Assembly (NCBI GenBank): GCA_905213265.1
Contig: CAJMHR010000022.1
Span: 1 to 40,462, forward strand
Direction: 5' to 3'
Source of the DNA: an uncultured Collinsella sp.
GTDB taxonomy: Bacteria > Actinomycetota > Coriobacteriia > Coriobacteriales > Coriobacteriaceae
Length of the DNA: 40,462 nt
In this document: positions 16,722 to 24,714 of the stretch, piece after piece
Layout of the letters: the number at the start of each line of letters is the position of its first letter
Position numbering within the stretch: the stretch's first letter is position 1
The notes under the pieces: generated by a model
What the model was told of the DNA's origin: nothing
Seen by the model: only the letters and a program-made list of their open reading frames with translations
Database searches by the model: none
Made by a program: the position numbers and the translations under genes

Positions 16722-18133
16722 TATCCGATCGCTCCTTCCATCTCGAGCTTGATCAGGTTGTTCATCTCGACGGCGTACTCCAGCGGCAGCTCCTTGGAGA
16801 CCGGGTTGGCAAAGCCGTTGACGATCATGGTACGGGCTTCTTCCTCCGAGATACCGCGGCTCATCAGGTAGAACACCTTATCGTCGCCGATGCGACCGAT
16901 GGTGGCCTCGTGGCCGATGTCGACGTTCTTGGCGCGGATGTCCATGGCGGGGATGGTGTCGGAGCGGCTCTGGTCGTCGAGCATCAGCGACTGGCAGCTC
17001 ACGGTTGCCTTGGAGCCCTCGGCCTTGGGCGTGGCCACGATGGAACTGCGGAACGTCTGGATGCCGCCGCTCTTGGAGATACCCTTGGTCTCGACGGTTG
17101 CCGAGGTCTCAGGCGCGTTGAGCACGACCTTGCAGCCGGTATCGAGGTTCTGACCGGCGCCGGCAAAGGTGATGCCGGTAAAGCTCGAGCGAGCGTGGCG
17201 GCCGTTGAGCACGCTCATGGGGTAGAGGTAGCCCACGTGGCTGCCGAAGGAGCCGCTGATCCACTCGATGTCGCCGTCCTCGTCCACGCGCGCACGCTTG
17301 GTGTTGAGGTTGTACATGTTCTTGGACCAGTTCTCGATGGTCGAGTAGCGCAGGTGTGCGCGTTTGCCCACAAAAAGCTCCACAGCGCCGGCGTGGAGGT
17401 TGGCCACGTTGTACTTGGGCGCGGAGCAACCCTCAATGAAGTGCAGGTCGGCATCGTCCTCGACGATGATGAGCGTGTGCTCAAACTGGCCGGCGCCCTT
17501 GGCGTTAAGGCGGAAGTAGCTCTGCAGCGGGAAGTCCAACTTGGTGCCCTTGGGTACGTAGACAAACGAGCCGCCCGACCATACGGCTCCGTGCAGGGCC
17601 GCAAACTTGTGGTCGGTGGGCGGGATGAGCGTCATAAACTTCTCGTGGATGAGCGGCTCCCACTGCGGGTCGTGCAGGGCCTCCTCGATGCCGGAGTAGA
17701 CGATGCCCATCTTGGACGCCGTGTCCTGCATGTTGTGGTAGACGAGCTCGGAGTCGTACTGCGCGCCGACGCCCGCCAGGTAGCTGCGCTCGGCCTCGGG
17801 GATGCCCAGGCGCTCAAAGGTGTTCTTGATGTCGTCGGGCACCGACTCCCAGTCGTGCTTTTGGTCGGTGTTGGGCTTGACGTAGGTGACGATGTTGTCC
17901 ATGTCCAGGCCCTCGATGGAGGGGCCCCACGTCGGATCCGGGAAGCGGTTGAAGATCTCGAGGGACTTGAGGCGCAGGTCGAGCATCCACTGCGGCTCGT
18001 CCTTCTTGGCGCTGATCTCGCGCACGATGTCGGGCGTGATGCCGGCGTCGAGGCGCTCGAATCCCTCCTCGCCATAGGTGAAGTCGTAGAGGCTGCGGTC
18101 GATGTCCGCGACCTCGGTGCGGTTCTTGGTCAT
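16721..18133 (-). CDS. sufB: Fe-S cluster assembly protein SufB
   Basis: 470 aa, the core SufB scaffold on which nascent Fe-S clusters form. Highly conserved segments are seen: GVGAQYDSELVYHNMQ, VWSGGSFVYVPKG, LDFPLQSYFRLN, HFIEGCSAPKY (conserved Cys), AETSATVETKGISKSGG-type segment and the C-terminal DIGHEATIGRIGDDKVFYLMSRGISEEEA. Length is normal for the family. AAAGGGG lies 8 bp before the ATG; the sufC stop is 12 bp upstream. Confidence 0.96.
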   Translation of the reverse strand: MTKNRTEVADIDRSLYDFTYGEEGFERLDAGITPDIVREISAKKDEPQWMLDLRLKSLEIFNRFPDPTWGPSIEGLDMDNIVTYVKPNTDQKHDWESVPDDIKNTFERLGIPEAERSYLAGVGAQYDSELVYHNMQDTASKMGIVYSGIEEALHDPQWEPLIHEKFMTLIPPTDHKFAALHGAVWSGGSFVYVPKGTKLDFPLQSYFRLNAKGAGQFEHTLIIVEDDADLHFIEGCSAPKYNVANLHAGAVELFVGKRAHLRYSTIENWSKNMYNLNTKRARVDEDGDIEWISGSFGSHVGYLYPMSVLNGRHARSSFTGITFAGAGQNLDTGCKVVLNAPETSATVETKGISKSGGIQTFRSSIVATPKAEGSKATVSCQSLMLDDQSRSDTIPAMDIRAKNVDIGHEATIGRIGDDKVFYLMSRGISEEEARTMIVNGFANPVSKELPLEYAVEMNNLIKLEMEGAIG

Positions 18134-18145
18134 TGCGTCGCCCCT

Positions 18146-18946
18146 TTACGCCTGCTGCTCGGCAGCGGCGGCCTCGGCCTGGGCGCGCTGCTCGGCGGCC
18201 TCGCGCTCGAAGGTCTCAAAGCCGTTCTTGTCGATCCAGGGGATGAGCGAGGCGTCGTCCTCGCGCACGATGTGACCCTTGACCATAACGTGGACGCGGT
18301 CGACATCCAAGTGCTCCAGGATGCGCGTGTTGTGCGTGATAATGAGCATGGAGCCGTCGCAGCTCTTGCGGTAGGCGTCCATGCCGTGGCTGACGGTGGA
18401 CAGGGCGTCGACGTCTAGGCCCGAGTCGGTCTCGTCGAGGATGGCGAGCTTGGGCTGCAGCAACAGGAGCTGGAGCATCTCGACCTTCTTCTTCTCGCCG
18501 CCCGAGAAGCCCACGCCCAGCTCGCGGTTGAGGTAGGCGGTATCCATGTTGAGCTCTGCCGCGAGCTCCTTGACGCGACGGCGGAACTCCTTGCCCTTCA
18601 TCTCCAGGCCGGGGCGGCCGGCGATGCTGGCGCGCAAAAAGCTCGACAGCGGCACGCCCGGAATCTCGACCGGGGCCTGGAAGCTCAGGAACAGGCCGGC
18701 GCGCGAGCGCTTGTCGGTGGTGAGCTCAGTGATGTCCTGGCCGTCAAAGACGATGCGGCCGTCGTTGACCGTGTAAACGGGGTCGCCCATGACCAGGTGG
18801 CCGAGGGTGGACTTGCCGGCGCCATTGGGTCCCATCAGCACGTGGGTCTCGCCGGCGGCGACGTTGAGGTTGACGTTGTGGAGGATGGTCTTCTCGTCCA
18901 CGGAGGCGGTCAGACCTTCGATGGAAAGCAGCGGATTTGCGCTCAT
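18146..18946 (-). CDS. sufC: Fe-S cluster assembly ATPase SufC
   Basis: 266 aa ABC-type ATPase of the SufBCD complex. Walker A GPNGAGKST (39-47), Q-loop segment LFLSFQAPVEIPGV, signature FSGGEKKKVEMLQ, Walker B LAILDETDSGLD and switch His in LIITHNT are all intact. The start is set at 18946, which has AGAGAGGGA 5 bp upstream, instead of the in-frame ATG at 18976. A C-terminal Ala/Glu/Gln-rich tail of about 20 residues is extra. First gene of the suf operon, read away from the Rrf2 regulator. Confidence 0.96.
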   Translation of the reverse strand: MSANPLLSIEGLTASVDEKTILHNVNLNVAAGETHVLMGPNGAGKSTLGHLVMGDPVYTVNDGRIVFDGQDITELTTDKRSRAGLFLSFQAPVEIPGVPLSSFLRASIAGRPGLEMKGKEFRRRVKELAAELNMDTAYLNRELGVGFSGGEKKKVEMLQLLLLQPKLAILDETDSGLDVDALSTVSHGMDAYRKSCDGSMLIITHNTRILEHLDVDRVHVMVKGHIVREDDASLIPWIDKNGFETFEREAAEQRAQAEAAAAEQQA

Positions 18947-19010
18947 GCTGTCCCTCTCTGTATATGGTGTACTCATAGGTGTACTAAACCCTAGGAATCT
19001 TCTCGGAATA

Positions 19011-19038
19011 AAGTTACTATGGGTTCGGCGTTAGTCAA
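19011..19038 (-). promoter_or_regulatory. suf operon promoter
   Basis: On the minus strand TTGACT (19038-19033) and TAACTT (19016-19011) are 16 bp apart. This gives a leader of about 60 nt before the sufC ATG. Confidence 0.5.
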
Positions 19039-19059
19039 GGGAAAACCCGACTAATCCAC

Positions 19060-19087
19060 TCGACTTTTTAGATGTGGGACATAATAA
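19060..19087 (+). promoter_or_regulatory. promoter of the Rrf2-family gene
   Basis: TCGACT (19060-19065), 16-bp spacer, TAATAA (19082-19087). The first TGGGACA repeat (19075-19081) lies in the spacer and touches the -10 box, which suits autoregulation. Confidence 0.5.
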
Positions 19088-19145
19088 TCAGGTTTGTTTG
19101 CCCCGCGTGCATAGGATTTGGGACAAATAGGCCTGATTTTGTCCC
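19075..19145. promoter_or_regulatory. repeated TGGGACA boxes, candidate Rrf2 operators
   Basis: The box GTGGGACATAATAATCAGG (from 19074) recurs as TTGGGACAAATAGGCCTGA (from 19118). The second copy is also the left arm of an inverted repeat, GGGACAAA (19120-19127) against TTTGTCCC (19138-19145), with a 10-bp spacer. Placement in the promoter and leader of the regulator gene suggests binding of the Rrf2 protein itself; this is inferred. Confidence 0.5.
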
Positions 19146-19166
19146 AGGAACAACGGGAGGGTAGGT

Positions 19167-19598
19167 ATGCTCATTTCTTCCAAGGGCCGCTATGCCCTCC
19201 GGTTAATGATCTATATCGCGGCGCTGGGCGACGCCGAGGGCAAGATTGCCTTGCGCGAGGTTGCCGACCGCGAGCATATCTCGCAAAAGTATCTGGAGCA
19301 GCTGGTTCGTCCGCTTATGAAGGCGGGCCTGCTTAAGAGCGTGCGCGGCAAGGGCGGCGGCTACATGATGGCCAAGGACCCGGCCGAGGTGCGTGCCGGC
19401 GACATCCTGCGTGCCGTTGAGGGCAGCACGGCTCCGGTGGCGTGCGATGGCATCGACAACAGCTGCACCCGTAGCGATTTGTGCTCGACCGTCAAGTTCT
19501 GGCGCGGTCTGGATGACGTGATCGAAAAGTACGTCGACGGCGTGACGTTGGCCGACCTGGCCGCCGTTCCCGAGATCAACTTTGACATTAAGCTGTAG
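19167..19598 (+). CDS. Rrf2/IscR-family transcriptional regulator, likely suf regulator
   Basis: 143 aa. N-terminal winged helix (residues 1-75: KGRYALRLMIYIAAL, then DREHISQKYLEQLVRPLMKAGLLKSVRGKGGGYMM) of the Rrf2 type. Three Cys at 93, 100 and 106 lie where IscR carries its Fe-S ligands, with slightly wider spacing than in E. coli IscR. The gene is divergent from sufCBDSU, so it most probably senses Fe-S status and controls that operon and itself. GGGAGGGTAGGT precedes the ATG. CymR-type cysteine regulators of the same family lack this Cys set, which favours the IscR/SufR-like role. Confidence 0.9.
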   Translation: MLISSKGRYALRLMIYIAALGDAEGKIALREVADREHISQKYLEQLVRPLMKAGLLKSVRGKGGGYMMAKDPAEVRAGDILRAVEGSTAPVACDGIDNSCTRSDLCSTVKFWRGLDDVIEKYVDGVTLADLAAVPEINFDIKL

Positions 19599-19651
19599 GT
19601 TGAGCGCAATTCCTTAAGATTTCGCGGAGGGTTGTTGCCGTTTACCGAGGG

Positions 19652-19667
19652 GTTGTTGTGCAACAAC
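19652..19667. promoter_or_regulatory. palindrome upstream of the surface protein gene
   Basis: GTTGTTG-TG-CAACAAC, a perfect 7-bp inverted repeat with a 2-bp centre, about 70 bp before the surface-protein ATG. A further half site, GTTGTTG, is at 19631. It may be an operator; no regulator can be named. Confidence 0.35.
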
Positions 19668-19737
19668 GGGCGAGCTGCAATACTTATTTTTATCTTTGCA
19701 AACTGAACTTTAACTACACCAATGCAGGGAGGATCTT

Positions 19738-21501
19738 ATGCAGCCCAAGCATTCTGCTATTGTCGCGGGCCTGACGCTGGCGCTTTCGTTTGGCGCCGTT
19801 TCCGCGCCGGCACCCGCCGCTGCCGAGGAGCCCACGCCGGGCGTTGCCTCGGATGCCACCGATATCGATAAGGGCCTTTACACCCAACAGTCCTTCTCGG
19901 GCGTGCTAAGGTCGGTCCAGGGCGTTTCGTTTGTTAACGTGACTCCCGAGATGAAGTACTTCACCAAATATGAGAGCCATGGCAACTATAACCAGGGCTT
20001 TTCGTATGGTGACGGCTACAACGCACTGGGCTATTACCAGTTCGACCGTCGTTGGTCGCTCATTCCGTTTATGAAGCAGGTCTACAACTACAACCCCGAA
20101 AAATACAGCATGCTCAAGGATGCGATTGATCGCGGCAGCGAGATTTCCAACACGAGCAATGCCATGTACGAGAACGGCCAGCTCACCGAGCTGGGCCATA
20201 TCGCGCAGGATGCCTTCCAAGGTGCTTATAACACCGATCCTGCTGAGTTTTCGGCTCTGCAGGATGCGTATGCGTACAACTCGTACTATGCGGTGACCGA
20301 GGCGTGGCTTAAGAGCGCTCTTGGCATTGACATCTCCGGCCGCGCCGATTGCGTCAAGGGCATGGTGTGGAGCATTACCAACATGTGCGGCACTGGTGGC
20401 TGCAGGGACTTTTTCCGCTGGGCGAATCTTTCCAACGATATGTCCGACCGCGAGTTTGTGACGGCGCTCTCCAATAGCGTGGTCAACAATGTTGCCACCA
20501 AGTTTTCGAGTCAGCCCCAGTATCATGAGGGCTGGAAGAACCGCTACCGCAATGAGCTAAAGGACTGCTTGGTTTATATTGCTGAGGACGAGGCTGCCGC
20601 CGCGACGCCCGTGCAGCCCGAGCCTACGCCGGCGCCCTCGCCGACACCTGATTCGAATGACGACTCGAATGACGATGTCAACGATGACAGGATGGATGCG
20701 CCCTCGACCGATGCTGACGGTAATGGCTCTGCTGGTGGCACTACCAACGACGGCTCTACTTCGAACGGCTCTGCTGCGGGCGATTCGTCTTCAAGCTCTG
20801 CCGGCAATACGGACAGCGACACTTCTGGTTCGACCGACGCTGGCACTTCTAACTCGTCCACCGGCTCGAGCGATTCGTCCGTTGACACCGGCTCTAACAA
20901 CGGCTCCGGCTCTGACGCAACCCCTGATTCCGATGCTTCCAAGGACGACTCGAATAAGGCGCCGGACGCTCCCGTTGCTTCCCCGGACAAGAAGCCTTCT
21001 TTCTCCGTGCAGCTTGGTTCTACGCTGGGTTCTTCGCTGATGGCTGGCGTCAATAACGGCTCGACCCAGAACAAGGACAACTCTGATCAGGTTTCCACGG
21101 AAAAGACCGAGGCCGCAAAGGGCGACTCCAAGGACAAGGCTTCTGAGAAGACCGAATCTGATAAGGGTTCTAGCTCTGAGGAGAAGGACGACAAGTCCGC
21201 TCAGAAGAAGGACGAGAGCAAGACCGAGGGCGAAAAGAAACAGTCCGAAGACGATGACAAGAGCGGTGCTGACAACCAGGTCCAGGAGCAAAATGACTCC
21301 AAAACGGTGACCACCACGACCACGACGACTACAACTACCAAGTCCTCGGGCGGCAACATGCCCAAGACGGGCGATCTGATTGTGATGGCGAGCCTTGCCA
21401 GCGCGAGCTTGGCCACACTGGGCGCTACGTCTATCGTAAGTGGTAAGCATAAGCTCGATCAGCAGAAGAAAGCTTCTGGGGAGGACGGCTCGGAGGAGTA
21501 G
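19738..21501 (+). CDS. secreted, sortase-anchored surface protein with a lysozyme-like N-domain
   Basis: 587 aa. Signal peptide about 1-29 (hydrophobic core, AAA before E30). Residues about 70-300 form a folded domain with KYESHGNYNQGF and GYNALGYYQFDRRW, the pattern of VgrG-related/lysozyme-like muramidases, where E79 would be the catalytic acid; C-terminal Cys of this domain could form disulfides. Residues about 300-535 are low-complexity (Pro-Thr, then Asp/Ser/Gly, then Lys/Glu, ending in a poly-Thr run) and should span the wall. The end is a sorting signal: MPKTG (541-545), a hydrophobic stretch and a charged tail, although this tail is longer than usual. GGGAGGATCTT is the ribosome site. 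Likely a wall hydrolase or remodelling enzyme; activity is inferred. Confidence 0.8.
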   Translation: MQPKHSAIVAGLTLALSFGAVSAPAPAAAEEPTPGVASDATDIDKGLYTQQSFSGVLRSVQGVSFVNVTPEMKYFTKYESHGNYNQGFSYGDGYNALGYYQFDRRWSLIPFMKQVYNYNPEKYSMLKDAIDRGSEISNTSNAMYENGQLTELGHIAQDAFQGAYNTDPAEFSALQDAYAYNSYYAVTEAWLKSALGIDISGRADCVKGMVWSITNMCGTGGCRDFFRWANLSNDMSDREFVTALSNSVVNNVATKFSSQPQYHEGWKNRYRNELKDCLVYIAEDEAAAATPVQPEPTPAPSPTPDSNDDSNDDVNDDRMDAPSTDADGNGSAGGTTNDGSTSNGSAAGDSSSSSAGNTDSDTSGSTDAGTSNSSTGSSDSSVDTGSNNGSGSDATPDSDASKDDSNKAPDAPVASPDKKPSFSVQLGSTLGSSLMAGVNNGSTQNKDNSDQVSTEKTEAAKGDSKDKASEKTESDKGSSSEEKDDKSAQKKDESKTEGEKKQSEDDDKSGADNQVQEQNDSKTVTTTTTTTTTTKSSGGNMPKTGDLIVMASLASASLATLGATSIVSGKHKLDQQKKASGEDGSEE

Positions 21502-21533
21502 CCTCTTGGTTGCTAGATAACTAAAGAGTTGGG

Positions 21534-21569
21534 ACGGGGTCCGGTGCGAATACATTGGGCCCCGTTTTG
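21534..21569 (+). terminator. terminator after the surface protein gene
   Basis: Nine-pair stem (21534-21542 with 21557-21565, one G-U) and a TTTT tail. Confidence 0.85.
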
Positions 21570-21703
21570 TTGTGCAACGATTAGTTATGCCCCCTCATAC
21601 CTCTTGTTGCTACCGTTGCCCGATATGTTCGCGCGGCGTCGTCGGTACGCGCGAGGCGGTCATTACAATTGGCATCGTGTTGCGATTTAGGGGGAACGTT
21701 TTG

Positions 21704-23500
21704 GTGTCTGAACAGGCAAATGTTGATTGTGCTGCTGGCTTTGGCGTGCGCTTGATCGGCTGTGCCGACGATGTGGTTTTGCCCATTGGCATACACGACT
21801 ATGCGGAGACTCTTGGTTGCTGCACGCTGGTCGACAAGACCATGTTTATTGCCGATGTGTTGGACTGCGACGCGTCCGTTGTGGTGTGCTGTCGACCCGT
21901 GGGTTTTGGCAAGAGCATGAACTTGTCGATGCTCAGGGCTTTTCTGGAGCGTCCAGCGGTCGGTCGCGCTGGTCAGCGTTTGTTTGCCGATGCTCAGATT
22001 TGGGATGCAGACGGCGGGCGCTATCGGGATGAGTACGCTTGCTATCCGGTGATATCGCTGGACTTTTCTGGCGCTGCGAGGCGTGGCGCCGCTATTGCCG
22101 GCGTCGTGCGCGATGCTCTTTCGGGCGAGTGCGCCCGTCTGCTGGCGCTTTTGGAGGCTCCGGATTTAGCTCGAGACAAGGTGCGTCACATCGAACGCGT
22201 TGCGCGTGGCGTGGCGAGCGAGGACGAGGTCACCTCGGTGCTTGGCGTGCTCATTGAGCTGCTGGAGATGGCCTGCGATGAGCAGGTTGTATTGCTCGTT
22301 GATGGGTACGACGCGGCGTGGTCTCGCCGTGCGAGCGCGAGGGGCGCTTCCGGTGCCGATCCGGCAGAACTACTTGACCGTGTGCTGTTTGACGCCATTG
22401 CCACTGCGCGCGATTCGTTGCGGCTGACGTGTCTGATGGGGGAGTGTCCCGGCCCTGCCGAAGCGGCGCTTTCTTTGCATGGCTGCTCGTATTGTCTGAC
22501 GACGCCGCTTTCGACCTGGTGTGACCGTTGGTTCGGCTTTTCGGATGCCGAGGTCCAGGCTCTGTTGAATTATGCTGGGCGCGAGGAATATCTTGATGAT
22601 GCGCGTGAATGGCTCGAGGGGTATCGGTTTGGCAGGGCCTATTGCTCGAGTCCGGCGCGCGTGATCGGTTTTCTGGACCGAGGCTGCACGGCGCCCGTGC
22701 GTGCCGATCTGTATGGATATGCCGATTGCCTGAGTAGGGTAGTTGCCGGGTGGAATCTCGAGCGTCTTTCGGTCTTGTTCGATTTGCTCGAGGCCCATGG
22801 GTGCGCTGAGGTCCCGCTTTGTTTGGGCACTGCAGAGCCAGATGTCTCGCCTGACGATGGCATGTGGACAGCGCTATATCTGTCCGGTTTTCTCACGACG
22901 GATATGAGTGAGGAGCCAGAGCATGGCGATCGCCTCCGTGCTTTGCGATTGCCCAATAAAGAGCTTCGCCAGGCCTTGCGTCTAGTGATTGTTGAGTGGT
23001 TTGAGTGCGCTGCCGAAGACATTCGAGACGCCGATGCGTTTCGCGACGGGCTGTGCCGTGGGAACGAGGATACCGTGAGGCGGGCGCTAAGCCGCATCCT
23101 GGGGGATGCGGGAATCGGTGAGACCGACCCAGATACACCACTGCCATATCATCTGCTCTTGCAGGGGCTCTGCTTTGGCTTGCCGGGCTATGCCAATCCT
23201 GCTTCGAGGCGAAAGTGTGGCGCGGGTCGCTGGGACATCCAGGTTTTCCCTACGGGTGCTGTGTTCGACGTAGCTGACACGATCGGCATGCTGGACGAGC
23301 GCCCGCTTATAACGATCAATATGATGTATGACCCCGATGTGGATGCGCTGGGGTTGGAATTGCTGGCCGTGCAGTCGCTACTCGACATAGAGCGCGATGG
23401 CATCGACGAAATCCGTGTACCACGCCCCGGCGTGGGTCGCATGCGCTGGGGGTTCGGTTTTGATGGGCAGCATGTGGCTACGGTGTGCCAGCGGCTTTAA
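21704..23500 (+). CDS. AAA-ATPase-like/PDDEXK_9 (DUF1703) family protein with degenerate nuclease motif
   Basis: 598 aa. The N-terminal AAA-ATPase-like domain begins LPIGIHDYAETLGCCTLVDKT, with a P-loop RPVGFGKSMNLSML (GKS near 69-71; relatives read RRFGKTLNLSML) and VVLLVDGYD as Walker B. The C-terminal domain retains YHLLLQGLCFGLPGYA and GAGRWDIQVF of the PDDEXK_9 nuclease, including the Asp, but the usual E-x-K strand reads LITINMMYD, without Glu or Lys. The nuclease is therefore probably inactive. GTG at 21704 is preferred (AGGGGG upstream); an ATG at 21572 extends the frame but lies next to the preceding terminator. The family is abundant in gut Bacteroidetes and Collinsella and is of unknown function. 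Confidence 0.82.
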   Translation: MSEQANVDCAAGFGVRLIGCADDVVLPIGIHDYAETLGCCTLVDKTMFIADVLDCDASVVVCCRPVGFGKSMNLSMLRAFLERPAVGRAGQRLFADAQIWDADGGRYRDEYACYPVISLDFSGAARRGAAIAGVVRDALSGECARLLALLEAPDLARDKVRHIERVARGVASEDEVTSVLGVLIELLEMACDEQVVLLVDGYDAAWSRRASARGASGADPAELLDRVLFDAIATARDSLRLTCLMGECPGPAEAALSLHGCSYCLTTPLSTWCDRWFGFSDAEVQALLNYAGREEYLDDAREWLEGYRFGRAYCSSPARVIGFLDRGCTAPVRADLYGYADCLSRVVAGWNLERLSVLFDLLEAHGCAEVPLCLGTAEPDVSPDDGMWTALYLSGFLTTDMSEEPEHGDRLRALRLPNKELRQALRLVIVEWFECAAEDIRDADAFRDGLCRGNEDTVRRALSRILGDAGIGETDPDTPLPYHLLLQGLCFGLPGYANPASRRKCGAGRWDIQVFPTGAVFDVADTIGMLDERPLITINMMYDPDVDALGLELLAVQSLLDIERDGIDEIRVPRPGVGRMRWGFGFDGQHVATVCQRL

Positions 23501-23524
23501 GCGCCGAGGTGTTTCCGGCTTCCG

Positions 23525-24544
23525 TTACTCGGTGTCCTTCATGGGCGGCATGGGCTTCCAGTTGGGATCCTTGATGATCTTGCGGGCGTCCTTCATGCCA
23601 CGGCGCAGCGCCGGAATACCGGTCTTAAAGCACTTGTCAACGGCGGCCAGGCGAATGAATTCCTTGCAGAAGGTCGCGGCGTTGCCCAGACGGAACAGCA
23701 CTGGGTGGTAGTCGCCGTAGATCTGCATGTAGCGTGCCAGATAACCGCGGTTGCGCATGATGTAGTAGCGGTTGGTGTCGCTCGTAGAGTTGAGCTGGCG
23801 CTTGCCGGCGATGTCCCAGTTAGAGACGGCGCGGGCGCGCTTGAGCACCACGTCGGCAACAACGGCGGCGGGGAAGTGCTGGCTGGCCACGTAGCCATAG
23901 CAGGCATCGTCGCCGTAGATGAAGAATCGCGCATCGGGCAGGCCAATCTTGTCGACCACGCGGCGCGAGAACATGCCGCCCTCAAAGCACAGCTGGTTCA
24001 TGGCGCGGTAGCCCTCGGGGCCCAAGTCCCACTTGGCGACAGGGTTGGGAATGCCGAGCGAAAGGATGAGTTGGTATTGCCAAAAGAAGGCGCCGCCGTC
24101 AAAGTCCAGGCGCGAACCCTGGATAACATCGTAGCGGTCGGTCCACTTGGCCAAGCGCTCGATGCCTTCGGGGATGACGAGCACGTCGTCGTCCATCACC
24201 CAGAACCACTGGGCGCCCAGGTCGTAGGCGCATTTGGTGCCGGCGGAGAAGCCACCTGCACCGCCGCCGTTTTCGAGCTGCGGGGCGTAGATGACGCGGT
24301 CGGTGCCGCCCTGCGCGTCGGGCTGCTCGGTGTCGATGCCCCACAGGTTGGCCAGGCGCTCGTTAAATGCGGCGCACATGGCCTCGGTCTCGCGCGAATT
24401 CTCGTTATCGACGATCACGATGCGCCAGGGCGTTGCTGTGAGCTCGGTCATGGAGTCGAACAAGTTGGCCAGGAGTTCCTGGCGCTTGTACGTAACGACG
24501 ACGATGGCGAGCTTGTCGATGGGGGCGGGAAGGGTTGAAGGCAT
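23525..24544 (-). CDS. GT2 glycosyltransferase, galactofuranosyltransferase GlfT2-like
   Basis: 339 aa. The GT-A fold starts at once with KLAIVVVTYKRQELLANLFDS. The metal-binding DxD is in WFWVMDDDVLV, and FFIYGDDACY supplies the catalytic-base region; NGGGAGGFSAGT is typical of the GlfT2/RfbF-like subgroup. The C-terminus (NRYYIMRNRGYLARYM) is the usual tail of this subgroup. ATG at 24544 is the natural start; the ribosome site AAAGGA is rather far (about 12 nt). A -10-like TACAAT on the minus strand is at 24625-24620. It probably adds a galactofuranose or similar sugar to a surface glycan. Acyltransferase and more GT2 genes follow in the locus. Confidence 0.88.
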   Translation of the reverse strand: MPSTLPAPIDKLAIVVVTYKRQELLANLFDSMTELTATPWRIVIVDNENSRETEAMCAAFNERLANLWGIDTEQPDAQGGTDRVIYAPQLENGGGAGGFSAGTKCAYDLGAQWFWVMDDDVLVIPEGIERLAKWTDRYDVIQGSRLDFDGGAFFWQYQLILSLGIPNPVAKWDLGPEGYRAMNQLCFEGGMFSRRVVDKIGLPDARFFIYGDDACYGYVASQHFPAAVVADVVLKRARAVSNWDIAGKRQLNSTSDTNRYYIMRNRGYLARYMQIYGDYHPVLFRLGNAATFCKEFIRLAAVDKCFKTGIPALRRGMKDARKIIKDPNWKPMPPMKDTE

Positions 24545-24714
24545 GGGGCAATATATCCTTTCACGCGCGGCGCGCATGCGCTGCACGGAAGCTATCGAAT
24601 ACGTCCTTGGGACTGTCCTATTGTAAAGGCTCGGCGCACCTTGACGGCAAGCTTTGAATAAAACGCAGGAACCTGCCACGGGTGTAGCGGCTTTAGCGCC
24701 TGACGGCAGCGTGT

